This document shows positions 1-22,323 of a DNA stretch of 64,000 bases, piece by piece. The notes under the pieces were generated by a model. It was not told where the DNA came from. It saw nothing but the letters and a program-made list of their open reading frames with translations, and did not search any database. This DNA comes from Psococerastis gibbosa (lineage: Eukaryota; Arthropoda; Insecta; Psocodea; Psocidae): assembly GCA_963971405.1 (NCBI GenBank), contig OZ020491.1, forward strand, positions 15,804,855-15,868,854, given 5' to 3'. Made by a program: the position numbers and the translations under genes. Position 1 is the stretch's first letter, and each line of letters starts with the position of its first letter.

Positions 1-603
1 ACGGGATAATCGTCAAATTCTAGGATGCTTTGTGCCTAATTTTGATTAAATGTTTAGGACTGGTATCGGTTGGATTGTATATAAGCTTATAGTAGATGAG
101 TGCCAAGACTTACTGTATCTTACTCCAAATTTCCAAAATCTCAGCTTTCTTATTTCTTACTTTGGTCCGTGGACCACCTGTTATATGTCTGTGGACCACC
201 GGTGGTCCATGGACCACAGGAGTATAGTGCACCAAAATTCATTACTAGAAGCATATTATTATTTAGGTACCTTTATGAGACAATCAGCAAGGAAAAGCCT
301 TATACGTGTATAAGAGTTGCCTATTAGCAAAAGCAATCCATTTTTTTCAGTTTTGAGATATTCGCGCCATTTTTATTTATTTTCAAATGCTCTATCCGAT
401 GAATCAGATATTGAGACGCTAAATCAATTCTAATACTGTTAAAATTAGCTTTAAAAACTGTAATGTTATACCTCATGGTGTTGCGGCACAGCAGTTTGCG
501 GTTTCTGAAAAATCGACCTGGGTAGAGAGGATTGCTTTTGCTAATAGGCAACTCAATTGTCTTGTTACGTTATATTCCCTATAACAGCCTTATATTCATT
601 TCC

Positions 604-646
<43 letters not shown>

Positions 647-1006
647 AGCCTTATAGTTAAGCCCTTCATTAAGGAAAATGGGCTTGGGAAAAAAGTAGTA
701 GTAATATGCAGAAGGGGGCACAATAGGCAAGCATAGATGAGGAGCATGCCATGCCAAAGGGGATTTATCTCAAAAAAATATTTTTGAGTTGTTGGTATCA
801 CTGTAATCGTCGCATTGACTGCTACAAAAAAAAAATATAATAAAAAGTCTAACGCGATACATATTTTATCAAAGAATATTAATTAAAATATTGTATCGCA
901 TAATGTAGTTTTAAGCATTTAGATTTTAAAAAGGATTTTGTCTCTCTTACATTGACAAATCGCCTTTTGAGTAATTGCTCCTTAGATAAAGAGTTAATAT
1001 TCATAC
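1..1006. other. Non-coding edge region with a poly-A tract
   Basis: No exon is supported here. The carboxylesterase exon 10 ends at 1007 in phase 2, and its last exon should lie to the left, but no acceptor followed by a plausible C-terminus is visible on the minus strand, so that exon is probably outside the window. Visible structure is a run of about 38 A at 608-645 and a small cluster of GTGGACCAC-type palindromes at about 165-222. Confidence 0.5.
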
Positions 1007-11585
<10,579 letters not shown>

Positions 11586-11814
11586 GTCATAAAAATTTTA
11601 CATCTGCTGATCGCCCATAACAGTTATCTAAAGGCAAAAGATAAGATTCTGCATTTAAAGTTGATGCATGCATGATACATGAAGCATATTAAGTCTGTTT
11701 GCTCAGGTGCATTGCGTCTTGTAAATTGCCCAAGCGAAATAGCCTGCAGTCGAAAGACCATTTAACGGCAGAATCTAGCTAAGATCTAAGTAGAATAGGC
11801 AAGTACTGGCGGCA

Positions 11815-12880
11815 GTGGCGTAGGCCTAGCCAAATTTAGCAAAACAGCAAATTTTTCAGATATTTCTTTAACAAATTCTGCGGGGAGACTCTGGTCCCCC
11901 TGTTTCCATTTTTATTAATAAATTTATCGTCTGCAAGATGCAATTTTTTTTGCTGACAAACTAGTTCAGGCCTATCTTTTAAAAAACATTCTCCGAGATA
12001 GCCCCCTTGTTAGCTGTAATATTTTCACATGTAAAATATAAACATAACTGCTTTCAAAGTGCGTAAATACCACTATTTCGGGCCTATTCTTTTTCAAAAT
12101 AATTCCCCCGGGGGAGACCCCCCAGGCCCCCCTTTCTTGCAGTATGTCTAATTTTCTTTGGCTGTAAAACCTAACAATTATTAGAATACGTTACAAGACG
12201 CCCAGTATATACATCAAAATGTGTAAAACTCCACAATTGCAGGCCAAATTGTTTTCAAAAACCTTCCCGAGGGAGACCCCCGGATGCGTACGTCCATGAG
12301 AGAGACTCTTCTCTTTTTCTACTATTTTACGAAAATACGGGGGGGGGGAGCGCCAAATGAAACACCACCCCATCATTGGCGTAAATAGGGGTCCTGGGGG
12401 CTTAACCGCCCCTCAGGGGTGCCCGTAGAACCCCCCCCCCCCCCAGGATTTCTGGTGACAAAGACATTATGGAGGCGAAAGGTACAGACAGTATCCACAA
12501 TAACGAAAAGGAAATTAATTAATTCTTGGTATGCTTATTTTACATGAAAGATATCTTTAAAAAATTGACCTATTTTTCAAACTTTTTCTTCGGGCGAGGC
12601 CCACGGGCCCCCCTCAGTGGTAGGTTTATTCATCAGTAAATTTTCAACTGTACTGCTTGCAAAATGCGTAAAACCCATAGAATAAATATTTAAATATTTG
12701 AAACCTCACTAATTTGGAACTATTTATCAATTTTTTTTTCACCGGGGGAGACCTCCAGGCACCCTTTTCTACAGGGTATAAAATGCGCAAAACCTCACTA
12801 ATTTGGGCCCATTAATTAATTTTTTTCTCCCCCCCCCCCCCCAAATTTGGGGCATTTACGACAATGCACCCCATTCGAAA
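11815..12880. repeat. Degenerate G/C-rich repeat array
   Basis: Motifs like CCGGGGGAGACCCCCCAGGC recur near 11880, 12110, 12270, 12590 and 12745. They alternate with TGCGTAAAACC...ATTTGGGCC text (12058, 12218, 12664, 12784), which suggests diverged units of roughly 150-230 bp. Related pieces are near 3760-4270, 14765-15010 (opposite strand) and 25130-25210. No coding sequence is seen. Confidence 0.6.
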
Positions 12881-12976
12881 ACCTATCGGAAGCAAGCAAA
12901 CTTTCTGCTATCAACGCTGCGTTTTATGATGAAGACACCTTTGGAAGATTAAATTTTTAATGCCATTTGTATCCAA

Positions 12977-13185
12977 GGCCGTGCCCAGGTTTTTATTTCG
13001 TTGGGGGGGGGGGTCCAAAAAGTTCTTTCACGTAATTTATTAATGAATGTCCATCCTATCCAGTGTTCAAACTCAAATAAGTTTATTCCAATTCTTCAAA
13101 CAATACGGGTTTCCATGAAAAATGTAGCCTGTTTCGGGGGGGGGGGGGGGGGTCCGGACCCCCTTGGACCACCCCAGGCACGGCC
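12977..13185. mobile_element. MITE, GGCCGTGCCCAG family, copy 2
   Basis: Left end GGCCGTGCCCAGG with a poly-G run, right end CCCCAGGCACGGCC preceded by GGTCCGGACC. It is in the opposite orientation to copy 1 by internal sequence. Two G-runs of more than 10 bases flank the interior. Confidence 0.78.
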
Positions 13186-13359
13186 ATGTTTATATCAGAT
13201 AAGTTCTCGACCGGGAAGATTATCACAACTTACTATGCTCATAGGGTAATTCATGTCTCGTCATGAAATGAGATGTTATGAAGATACTCGTGCGCACTAG
13301 ACCTTGTGTCACAACTACGGGAATTTTTAATTATGCCATCCCGGAATTAGATGACTTTA

Positions 13360-13715
13360 GGCGCCCATTCCACCGACCGGCTAGGGCTATTTACAAAAAC
13401 AGTGACGTGGTAGCAGACATTCAAGACTTAGGCGGGGTTTCCACCGACCTCGCATTGCAGAATTGAGGGAAATGTTTATTTTCCTCTATGCCATAAAATT
13501 ACAAACAAACAAACTAAAATTAAAAAATGGCGTCATGGGATATGTTAAGTACAAACATTTTAATAGATTTCTATAAAAAGAAAAATTCTAATTTCCGTCA
13601 ATGTCATTTGCATTCTGCAATGCGAGGTCGGTGGAAACGCCACCTATGTCTTGAATGTCTGCTACCACGTCACCGTTTTTGTAAATAGCCCTAGCCGATC
13701 GGTGGAATGGGCGCC
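13360..13715. mobile_element. Foldback element 3 (nested palindrome)
   Basis: Outer ends GGCGCCCATTCCACCGACCGG / CGATCGGTGGAATGGGCGCC. Inside, at 13431-13644, a second foldback begins GGCGGGGTTTCCACCGACC and ends GGTCGGTGGAAACGCCACC. Both arms continue through the junction, so the whole unit is one long interrupted palindrome that includes GACGTGGTAGCAGACATTC on both sides. Confidence 0.88.
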
Positions 13716-13905
13716 TAATAGAATGATGATGATTGACTTGAGCTACGGGTCAGTCTCAAGCCTGCTGGTTTGGTTTGAGTTTTTAGGCTACACTACGTCA
13801 CAACTGAAACTTGGCACGTGGATGTGGCCAACCCCTTTTTAACTTGTTTTGAAAAACCAAACTGTTTCACTCAGGTAAATATTATTTATCTCAATTAACT
13901 GGATT

Positions 13906-14166
13906 ATGGAGAACTACGCAATAACAAAGCAACTACGCTACGGCTACGTCCAAAGAATGGGCGAGAATAGGACCACCGGAGGTTGGCGGAAGCAAGGCCA
14001 CAAGACCCATCGGCAGACCGAGGACAACCCTCGAGGAAAGATTTCAACAACTCGCCGGAACAAGAGGGAAAACAAAGGCCGAGCTCCAGGCGTCAGCGCA
14101 GCGTCCAACCGCGCTGCGCACGTGGCACTAAGAGGGAAGGGGAGGAATAAGAAGACTGGATTATAG
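13906..14166 (+). pseudogene. LINE-like C-terminal fragment
   Basis: Eighty-six codons with a start resembling QLRYGYVQRMGENRT, which recalls the (L)RWxGHVxRM block at the C-terminus of many LINE polyproteins. The rest is Arg/Lys-rich. There is no upstream RT and no gene context. A low-complexity chance ORF is the alternative. Confidence 0.35.
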
Positions 14167-16630
14167 AACCCATAACAACAAAACTTCTACAATATAGCAA
14201 ATATCAAAAAATTATTGTTGCCTGACGTACTGTCTGCCTACGGGTAAATGATAGGTAAACTTGTTGGCTCAGGTGCAACATGCATGTTTAGATAGGGCTA
14301 CTACCAGGAAACTGTATGGGCCTGGCGGATATGAGTCTAATGAGGGTACTGAGGGAAGCTGGAACGAATCTTAATTTTTAAAGTATTCCTTACTCTCCTT
14401 AAACACGAGTGAAACACAAAATTAGTAAACTGAGACGCATTTCCAGCAATCCCATTTGAATTGCATGGGCAGGTTTAAAGCAATTTTTTGGGCAGGTGTA
14501 GAAGGCCTATCTTAATTTAAATTATACCCATGTCTTTCCCTATTTTTCCTCTTTCAGGCCATGCTATATTTTGTGGTGATCAAGCAAGGGGTTGGCTTTG
14601 GGGGAGTGAAAAGTCAGGGGGTGCGCACGATTTTCAAAAAAAATCAAACTACTTAAGGGCTTTTCCACATTTCTTTCTCTTTCCAGCCATATATTGTTTA
14701 AGTAAGATTTAGTAATTAAGGCGCTGTCACGTTAAACTATCGTCCTTAAACCGACTTACAGACAAGGCCAGGCGCGGATCTAGAATGAGCACAAGGAGGG
14801 GGCTAAAATTAAATTTAATACGAATTTTTTAAAATAAATATGGCTGAAATATTGGGGTTTTACGCATTTTCAGAGCACTAAGGGTTCTGTATTGCAGGTA
14901 ATAAATGCAATGGAGCACAAGAAAAATTGTGAAAAATAGGGCTGAAATAGTGGGGTTTCACGCATTTTGAGGAAATTAAGGGGGGGGGCTATTGTTACCC
15001 TAAATAAATTAAACATATTGCAACTAAACTTACATGCCAACAAATCCCACATAATCAGTCAATATAATCACACAATAGGCTAAGACTATATGTACAATTA
15101 GTGATACAAAACTACCGTGGACCCGGTTGGCCGTGGCCTGTGATGGGTCCAGATCAACTTGTTATTGTTACAATAATAATCAATTGTCAGTCCAAATAAT
15201 AATAATATAGGAAGTATAAATAAGTTAGTAGGGAGCATATTTAATTAGGTATTATTTAATTGTAGTTAGGATAACGATCCACTACTTTAGAGTTAATAAG
15301 GATTAGGTATAGGCTACACCTTTTCCCATCTCTTCCGCCTTTCCCGAATTAATTTTGAGAATTTATTTATTGACAAAGACCCAGGGCAAACATCTACAGT
15401 AGGTAGTAATTTTAACAATTTTGGTGGTACGAGCATGTTATACTAGTAATATGTAATAAATATAAAAATTTTAGTGGGTTGCTTGGGGGATCCCTGGACC
15501 TGCACCGCAGTCTCGCTCATATGCACTAATGCCGCATTGCAGTCATGCACTGTATGACATGCAGTGTCACCACGGCTGTCTGCCAACCCTCCATTATTTG
15601 GTTTCACCCTTTGTGCAATAAAATGATAAGAATTTAGGTAGCCACCGTTTGTAGGGATACATTTGCATTTCAAGTATTTCAACATTAACCTAGTCGGCTA
15701 TTTGCTTCGTAGCCAGCCTGGCACTGAAATCATGAAAAATAACCCAGATAACAAACTTACCGATTTTTGCCGCTGCGCCTTAATGTCCGTCTTGAAAATC
15801 ATCATACGTGCGACACAATAAATCACTCTATCCACTGACACTAACTTCTTCATTTACGGTACACATAATATCACAAAACTACGAGTCAACCACCGCCCCC
15901 AGCACATGAGAAATAATGTAATAAATGTCCACGCAACACCGAAATTAATTTGACAGCAGTTTTGACGTCATAAGCTACACTCATTAGGGCAGTAGTTTGT
16001 AATCAGATTATTTACAATTTTTACGTTTAATGGCAATCTGTGGAGAAGTAGGCTTTTGAGGCTGTTGCGAGCACTATACCTCAGCGCTGGGGGGGGGGGG
16101 GGGGAAATTTGGCTCAAAATATAATAAACATATGTAGTATCCTTTACATTATAACGTAATAAGTCAGGCAACTTACAACAGGCTAGCTTATAAGATTTTG
16201 GGGGCAGCTCCCCCCTTCATCTGTCCTTGACTACACTTCAACTAGAATAAGCAGAATATAAAAATAATAAGTGGTCACTCTGGCTAGACCCCATGGACGG
16301 AGACAGGGGGGCGGATATCCCCCCCCCCCCCAAAAAAAAAATTCAGTAAATCTATTTTATAAGTTAATTTTTATAACGCCCTGATTTAATCGATACTACA
16401 TAGGTTTTTCCTATTTTGACCCACAGCTACCCCCCCCCCCCATGGTGAGCTGGATCCGTCCCTGATCCACCAACACCGGCATTCGAATTTTTAAATCTCA
16501 TAGCCTACTTATTATGCTTACACGATGTGAATATTCTGTGTGCTATCATCGATGAAAAAATATTGCAGTGTAGTAGGCCAATGCTGTTGATTTAGGGATG
16601 TCAATATCAATAATCCTAATAATTTCTAGG
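14167..16630. other. Intergenic region with no supported gene
   Basis: Apart from a reverse-oriented copy of the G-rich family near 14765-15010 and poly-G/poly-C runs (14980, 16090, 16320, 16430), no coding or structural feature was found. One weak candidate exon is listed separately at 15761-15853. Confidence 0.4.
15761..15853 (-). CDS. Candidate first coding exon of an unknown gene
   Basis: ATG AAG AAG at 15853 opens 31 codons that end exactly at a strong GTAAGT donor (phase 0). I do not recognise the peptide. The nearest acceptor with an open frame (TGATTTCAG before 15723) would need a 37-nt intron, which is too short to accept. This may be a chance ORF. Confidence 0.22.
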
Positions 16631-16855
16631 ATTTTATTAGCTAAACAGGTATTTGTGCCAGTCTCCAATATTGATCCATTCATATTACCAATACCATTGG
16701 CCTACATAATATTCCCAGTGCGGGGGGGGGGGGGGGGCTACCAACCAACCAACTCTACGTTCAATTCGACGAGAAAGAAATTGTTAACCCCGTAGCCTAA
16801 TTTCGAATCTTTGGAATTAAATTGCTTCATTTTCTTTTAATTGGTGCCAATTTTT
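16631..16855 (+). repeat. Inverted duplication, left arm
   Basis: Runs from ATTTTATTAGCTAAACAGG to TTGGTGCCAATTTTT and contains a poly-G run and CTACCAACCAACC. It is the reverse complement of 19101-19360, which carries about 35 extra bases (CACTGGGGATAAGTGCG...). Confidence 0.9.
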
Positions 16856-17439
16856 AACATAGCTTTCATGTCTTGTTTATGCAATTTAGTCGAAACTTGC
16901 ATTTATATTATTTTCAGACAATGGTGCCAGTGATACAAATTGGTAATTTAATTTTTTATGATTCTGCCTATTTTACTGATAGACTTATTCCTAAAAACGT
17001 ATTCTTTACGCTTAACAAGGTCGTTACTTAATATTACATGCAACATGTTATATATTCCATCGATCCTAACCCATAGTGTTAGAACAGGGTGATTTTTGCA
17101 TAACCGGTAAAAGTACAATAATCGCTTCGCCAATATATTTGGGCCTCAATTCATGCTCACAGCTTGTACTTTTCTCTCGGCTCGTAGGCTTATGTGTATA
17201 GGCAAATTTATATTACGACTTTAGAATATTGGGAAACATAGAAGAGGTCGTTTGGTTGACATATTATGTAAGCAAAACCGAGAATGCAACTGTAAAAGCT
17301 AATGTAGAAAGCCGCTGGTACGGTGTCAAAGAGCAATTGAGAAGAAGACATAAAGTGTCTACGGCCGATTAAATTATTGCGCTTTTAGAGGAGGAACGAA
17401 AATGAGTGTCGAGGGACCGCAGTAGTAGTAGTAGTAGTA

Positions 17440-19115
17440 GTAATAAATTTGGCAAAGTCCCATGCCATGGTGAGGGCTCGCAGGACACTCCCCATCTTGA
17501 TCACTCAGACAACTCAATTGCGGCAGCGAAGCTGTTTTCCTGCCTCGAATCCTCCCTTAGCGAAACTAACCGAGGTAAGACGTCCTAGCCACGTGCCACC
17601 CGGTCTCGGCGCCGATCGGCCGGAGTCCTTCGAGGGAATCTGCACACCCATGCGATCATTGGGTACCTATCTCCCGAAGAAACGTTTCAGGGTGGCCGTT
17701 GTGTTGAGCTCTTCGGTCAAGCAACCCGGTAATTCTCAATCGATGCAGCCAGTGACATGCTCTGTATTCCAGATACGCATACAGTGGTGGCAAGCCCAAT
17801 AATGCCTCAAGCGCAGATGGAGGAGTTGATGGCATTGCCCCAGATATTGAAATGCAAGCCAGTCTTTTTATTTTCACCAGCTTCTGCTTGGATGTCTTCA
17901 GCGACGCCCTTTTCCATCACACACGCAGCCACATAAAGCCACCTCATCACTTTTGTTGAAAGACCCCAGGTACTTGCAAAACCAACCTGTAGGCTCCTAT
18001 GAACCGAGCATGCCGTTACTATTGCTGAATCTCATTGTCTGTTCCATAGAAGCTTCAAATCAAGATGAACTCCCAAGAACTTAACGCATTTTTTGCATAG
18101 AACTTCTTGATCATTAACAAACAGAGTTGTGTTCTTCAGCTTCTTTCTTCTAGTGAAAAGAACTAACTGCGTGTTGCTGCAGCCTCTGGGTCAATCTTCT
18201 TTGGGTGATTAAAAAATAATACTAATAATAATAATAAATAAATGAACTCATCAACAGCAGTCAGAATTAAATTTAAAAAAAAAAAGAAATACACAGAGCA
18301 CCATTTCTTTAGTGTCAAGATTCCCTTCTACAATAGTTACTTGACGAAACTATGCAGGGCGATTTCTGTTGACCGCCCTCGCCTTAGACCGTGCTAACCG
18401 TCGTGCAATTCATTGCTGCCGGTGAGTGTAAGCCTGAGTTCTCGTTCCATTAGACTTTTCATTGTCTTTAGCAAAAAGGAACTGAGGCTTATAGGTCTGA
18501 ACGCCAATGGCTTGGTGAAGTCTGACCTACTATGTTTGACAATGAAGATCACACAGACTTCCCGCCACTTGAGGGGGATGGAGCTAAACCTGGTTGTTGT
18601 TGTTCTTCTTCGCCGGGGCTTTATCGACTTAGGCCGCTTGTGAGGGCCCATAGAGCGACCCCGACTTTCCTCGCTCTCTAGACTATACCGATTCTGGTGG
18701 CAAACTGTACTAGATCACCCGGCCTTGGGCATCTGAGTTCATGGTCCCCGAGAATGGCGAATTTCAGAGTGTCAAGTCTTGCCCTCCAGATCGCCGGGCA
18801 TTCTGTGAGGACGTGCCACCCGTTTTCGACGGCTTCTTCGCAAAATCTGCAGTTTGTGGAGTCTACCGCTACACCGAGCTTTGACAGGTGAGCTCGGAAG
18901 GGTCCGTGGCCAGTTATCAGAGCCGTTACGATTCTTGTGGAATTTCGGCCGCGGCTTAGCATATTGAGACGTAATTTCGTGCATGGACCCTCAATACACC
19001 TTTTTGAGTGTCTCATTCGGAGCGTCTCATTCCAGCACCTATTAAAGTTCCCGATCAACTCCGACGTGATTCTGGTCATTACGGTTGTCCAGGGTACGGG
19101 AAAAATTGGCACCAA
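17440..19115 (-). pseudogene. LINE debris (Jockey/R1-like), rearranged
   Basis: Three LINE pieces lie on the minus strand in scrambled order. At 18678-19115 is a post-RNase H tail (CRFCEEAVENGWHVLTECPA). At 18394-18651 is an RT amino-terminal block (IPLKWREVCVIFIVKHSRSD, FRPISLSSFLLKTM), followed to about 18340 by a diverged HGFRRGRST-like motif. At 17656-17877 is the post-RT block (RLACISISGAMPSTPPSALE, ALLGLPPLYAYLE). In an intact LINE the tail would follow the RT, so this locus has been rearranged. All pieces are broken. Confidence 0.75.
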
Positions 19116-19360
19116 TTAAAAAAAAATGAAGCAATTTAATTACAAAGATTCGAAATTAGGCTACGGGGTTAACAATTTCTTTCTCGTCGAATTGAACGTA
19201 GAGTTGGTTGGTTGGTAGCCCCCCCCCCCCCCCCCGCACTGGGAATATTTTGTATTTCGCCACTGGGGATAAGTGCGTTTCAAATGTAGGCCAATGGTAT
19301 TGGTAATATGAATGGATCAATATTGGAGACTGGCACAAATACCTGTTTAGCTAATAAAAT
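19101..19360 (-). repeat. Inverted duplication, right arm
   Basis: Reverse-complement partner of 16631-16855, with the loop of about 2.25 kb holding LINE debris. The boundary at 19360 abuts the satellite array. Confidence 0.9.
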
Positions 19361-19369
19361 TGTCTCTCC

Positions 19370-20910
19370 TCCTTTTACCCCGTCTGGGGAGGGGTTGGCA
19401 CCGCATAAAATTTCTGGGACCAAGTATTTTATACATATATTCAAATATATTAACATACAGTAAAATTTCAAGGCGCCACCTCTTCACGCAATTGTCAGTT
19501 TTTGGTTTGCTACCCCTCTGGATCACCCCTAACTACACTAAAATATTCTGTGGGTTTGTTTCCTGCCATAAATTAGCACAAAGGAACTTTTTATGTTGGA
19601 TTTTTCATGCCACCCTTTCAGTGAAAACCCACCCCAGATAAATTTCTACCCCCTCTGGGGAGGGGTTGGCACCGCATAAAATTTCTGGGACCAATTTTTT
19701 CGTACTTGTATTTAAATATACAAACACATAGCAAAATTTCAAGGCGCCACCTCTTTAAAGAATTTTATCCCTCAGTTTATGGTTTACTACCCCTCTGGAT
19801 CACCCCTAATCACATTACAATATTCTGGCATATGGTTACCCGCCATATATGGGCAAGAAGCAGCTATTTCGCGTTGAATTTTTCATGCCACCTTTATAGT
19901 GAAATCCCACCCCAGGTAGATTTCTACCCCTTCTGGGGAGGGGTAGACACCGAATATAACGTCTGTGACCAATAACATAGTAACACAGACACCAATTTAA
20001 TACATTTAAGCTACGATTCAGATTGCCACCTCTTCAGCCAATGTTACCCCTCTGTATTGGACTTTCCACCCCTCTGGATCACCCCTAACTACCCTAAAAT
20101 ATTCTGTGGGGTTGTTTCCTGCCATAAATTAGCACAAATGAACCATTTTATGTTGGATTTTCCATGCCACCCTTACAGTGAAAACCCACCCCAGATAAAT
20201 TACTACCCCTTCTTGTTGGGGAAAAAGTATGAGAAAACTTCTGGGACAAAAATTTCTAATATGAATACGAAGTATCTAAAGACGTATACGGAGAAATTAA
20301 GTTGCCACCTTTTCAGCTAATTTTTCACTTTGGCTGGTGACTTCCACCCTTCTGTATCAACCCCCACAGCACTTAAAATGTCTGTGACTAAGATTTCTAA
20401 CATTACATTCATGAGTACTATACGGTATAATGGTTTTTCCACTGCCACCCTTTTAACAAAAAGCACCCTAGGATAAATTTCCGACCCTTCTGGCAAGGGG
20501 TTGCTGTTGCTAAAAACGTCTGGCATACTGTTTTTTATGATTGTCAGGCGACAAGCTTACACATAGAGGTAAATTTGATTTGCCACCTCTTCAGCGAATT
20601 TTTGGTACCCACAACTGATTTAACCACCCTCTGGGAAGGGGTTCCCATTGGGAAAATCTTCTGGCATGAAGTTTCCACTTATATTCGAGTACCACTAGTT
20701 ATTTTGGTAGCATCTCAACGTGCCACTCGTTTAGTGAATTTTCGTCAAAAAACATTTTCGAAAAAAAAATCCCCTGTCCAAATGCTACCGCTCTCGCCAG
20801 CCAGAAATCCCTTTTCGGCATATCCAGCCCATGGACTATTACGGACATAGTGTGAAAATTTGCCACCCTTTTAGAGAACCAAAGGATTGGTGGCACCCGG
20901 TCTATATAGA
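19370..20910 (+). repeat. Satellite array, about 139-bp monomer, eleven copies
   Basis: The anchor GCCACC (one copy GCCACT) followed by pyrimidine-rich text recurs at 19475, 19609, 19746, 19887, 20025, 20166, 20304, 20444, 20582, 20722 and 20862, with spacings of 134-141 bp. Alternate monomers are more alike: one type carries CTACCCC..TCTGGGGAGGGGT and AAAATTTCTGGGACC, the other CTACCCCTCTGGATCACCCC and ACTAAAATATTCTG. The array therefore behaves as a dimer of about 275 bp that decays to the right. No coding function is implied. Confidence 0.88.
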
Positions 20911-21335
20911 TATAGAAGCACACCGAACAGAGAATAACCGCTTATGAATAGGGTTATTCCTATGTTAAGATGTTCTATAAATCCCCCCTTGGCTACGCCC
21001 CTGAAGCAAATGCTGATTTAGAACAACGCACTACACCCTTACGAAACTAATAGTTAAATAGCAAATAATTGCCTCAAAAAGTAATTATAGGCTTATTACA
21101 TACTGTGTCAACAACTTCAACCAATCCATCTAGGGCCTGAAAACATCTAATATCTTGGAGCCAGCCTCTTTCATAACGTTTAAAAACCTCTAGGCTTTTA
21201 TAAGCTTCTAGCTCTCTTGCAGATAGAAAGCTAGTTTTATGTATGAAATAAGACAAGGCTCACATGAGGCCATGTGGAAGATGTCCCTTGGGCTTTGCCT
21301 TGTCCTTGCAGACAAAAGGGATCAAACCCGATTTT

Positions 21336-22200
21336 TTGCTTTCCAATTTATACGTAGGCTATAAGGAAAGCTTTGTGACGGTCAAAATTTTCGATTCCGA
21401 GATTTCAACGGATTTACACGTTTGAAGGTCCCAGGAACCCAAAAAAGTTTTTACGAAATGTCTGTCGTTCTGTCTGTCTGTGCGTCTATTTCCGGGCAAA
21501 CTACTCGGTCGATTTTGATGAAATTCGGCATGTAGGTTCACTAAAATCATACCTCAGAACAATTTTTTTCATTACCTAAATTTGGGGGGGGGGGTTTATT
21601 CTAAAAAAAACTCCGAAAAAAACGTCTAAAAAGATTATTTCTCAAAAACGGCTCCAACGATTTCTTTTAAATTCACATATATTGTAGTCGTTATTAATTT
21701 TAACGAAATGCGGGGGGTCGCTTGCCCCTTGATAGGTTGCTTCTGGGGGTAAAAAAATAAAAATAACTAAATTTCAATGAAAAATGACTAAAAAATAATT
21801 TTTCTGTGAAACCTTTCTATCAATGACTTCTACCTTCAGGTATGTTTTAGGTGTTGAAATTGAGTAACGAAAGCGGATAGGTTGCTTTCCCAGAAAAGTA
21901 TTTGGTTTTGTAAAAAAAAATGTTTTTTTTGAAAAAAATGATAGGAAATTAACGCTCAAATGCATTGCGTGCCCTGCCAGTATTGCTGTGTGGTAATGTG
22001 TTGGTCTGACCTATCTAGAATTTACCTCACCTCCAGTGACGTCAGGTGGACAACTCCCCCCCCCCCCCCCCCGAGATATCGGAAATTTAACCATAGGAAA
22101 ATTATTTACCTTGAAATTACTCATTTTCTCTATCTACTAATTTTGATAAATTGGAAGGCATGTTCGAGTAAACTTGGACCGGTTCTTTTACTTTTGCAAA
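21336..22200 (+). repeat. Copy c of the TIR/TCTG dispersed repeat
   Basis: About 830-860 bp. The left end is GCTTTCCAATTTAT and the right end ATAAATTGGAAGGC, so the 14-bp ends are inverted with one mismatch. Between them are a TCTG-rich stretch, ACTCGGTCGATTTTGATGAAATTCGGCATGTAGG-type text, AAAACGGCTCCAACGATTTC and a poly-C run. Short ORFs on both strands are not conserved between copies in a coding manner. The class is unknown. Confidence 0.85.
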
Positions 22201-22323
22201 GCAACGGTCCTTTATGTCGACACCCAAATTATGGAGGTTAAAGCCGTAATGACTTACGAAAATTGTCTTTGCATTCATTTTATAAAACTTTGCATGAAAA
22301 CCCCATCTAATTCAATGGCGTAA

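Noticed and set aside
15443..15723. Downstream exon(s) for the candidate exon at 15761-15853
   Set aside because: It would need a 37-nt intron, below what animal splicing normally allows, and the peptide has no recognisable motif.
19370..20910. CRISPR-like array
   Set aside because: Direct repeats are whole 139-bp diverging monomers with no short conserved repeat/unique spacer pattern, and the DNA is eukaryotic.
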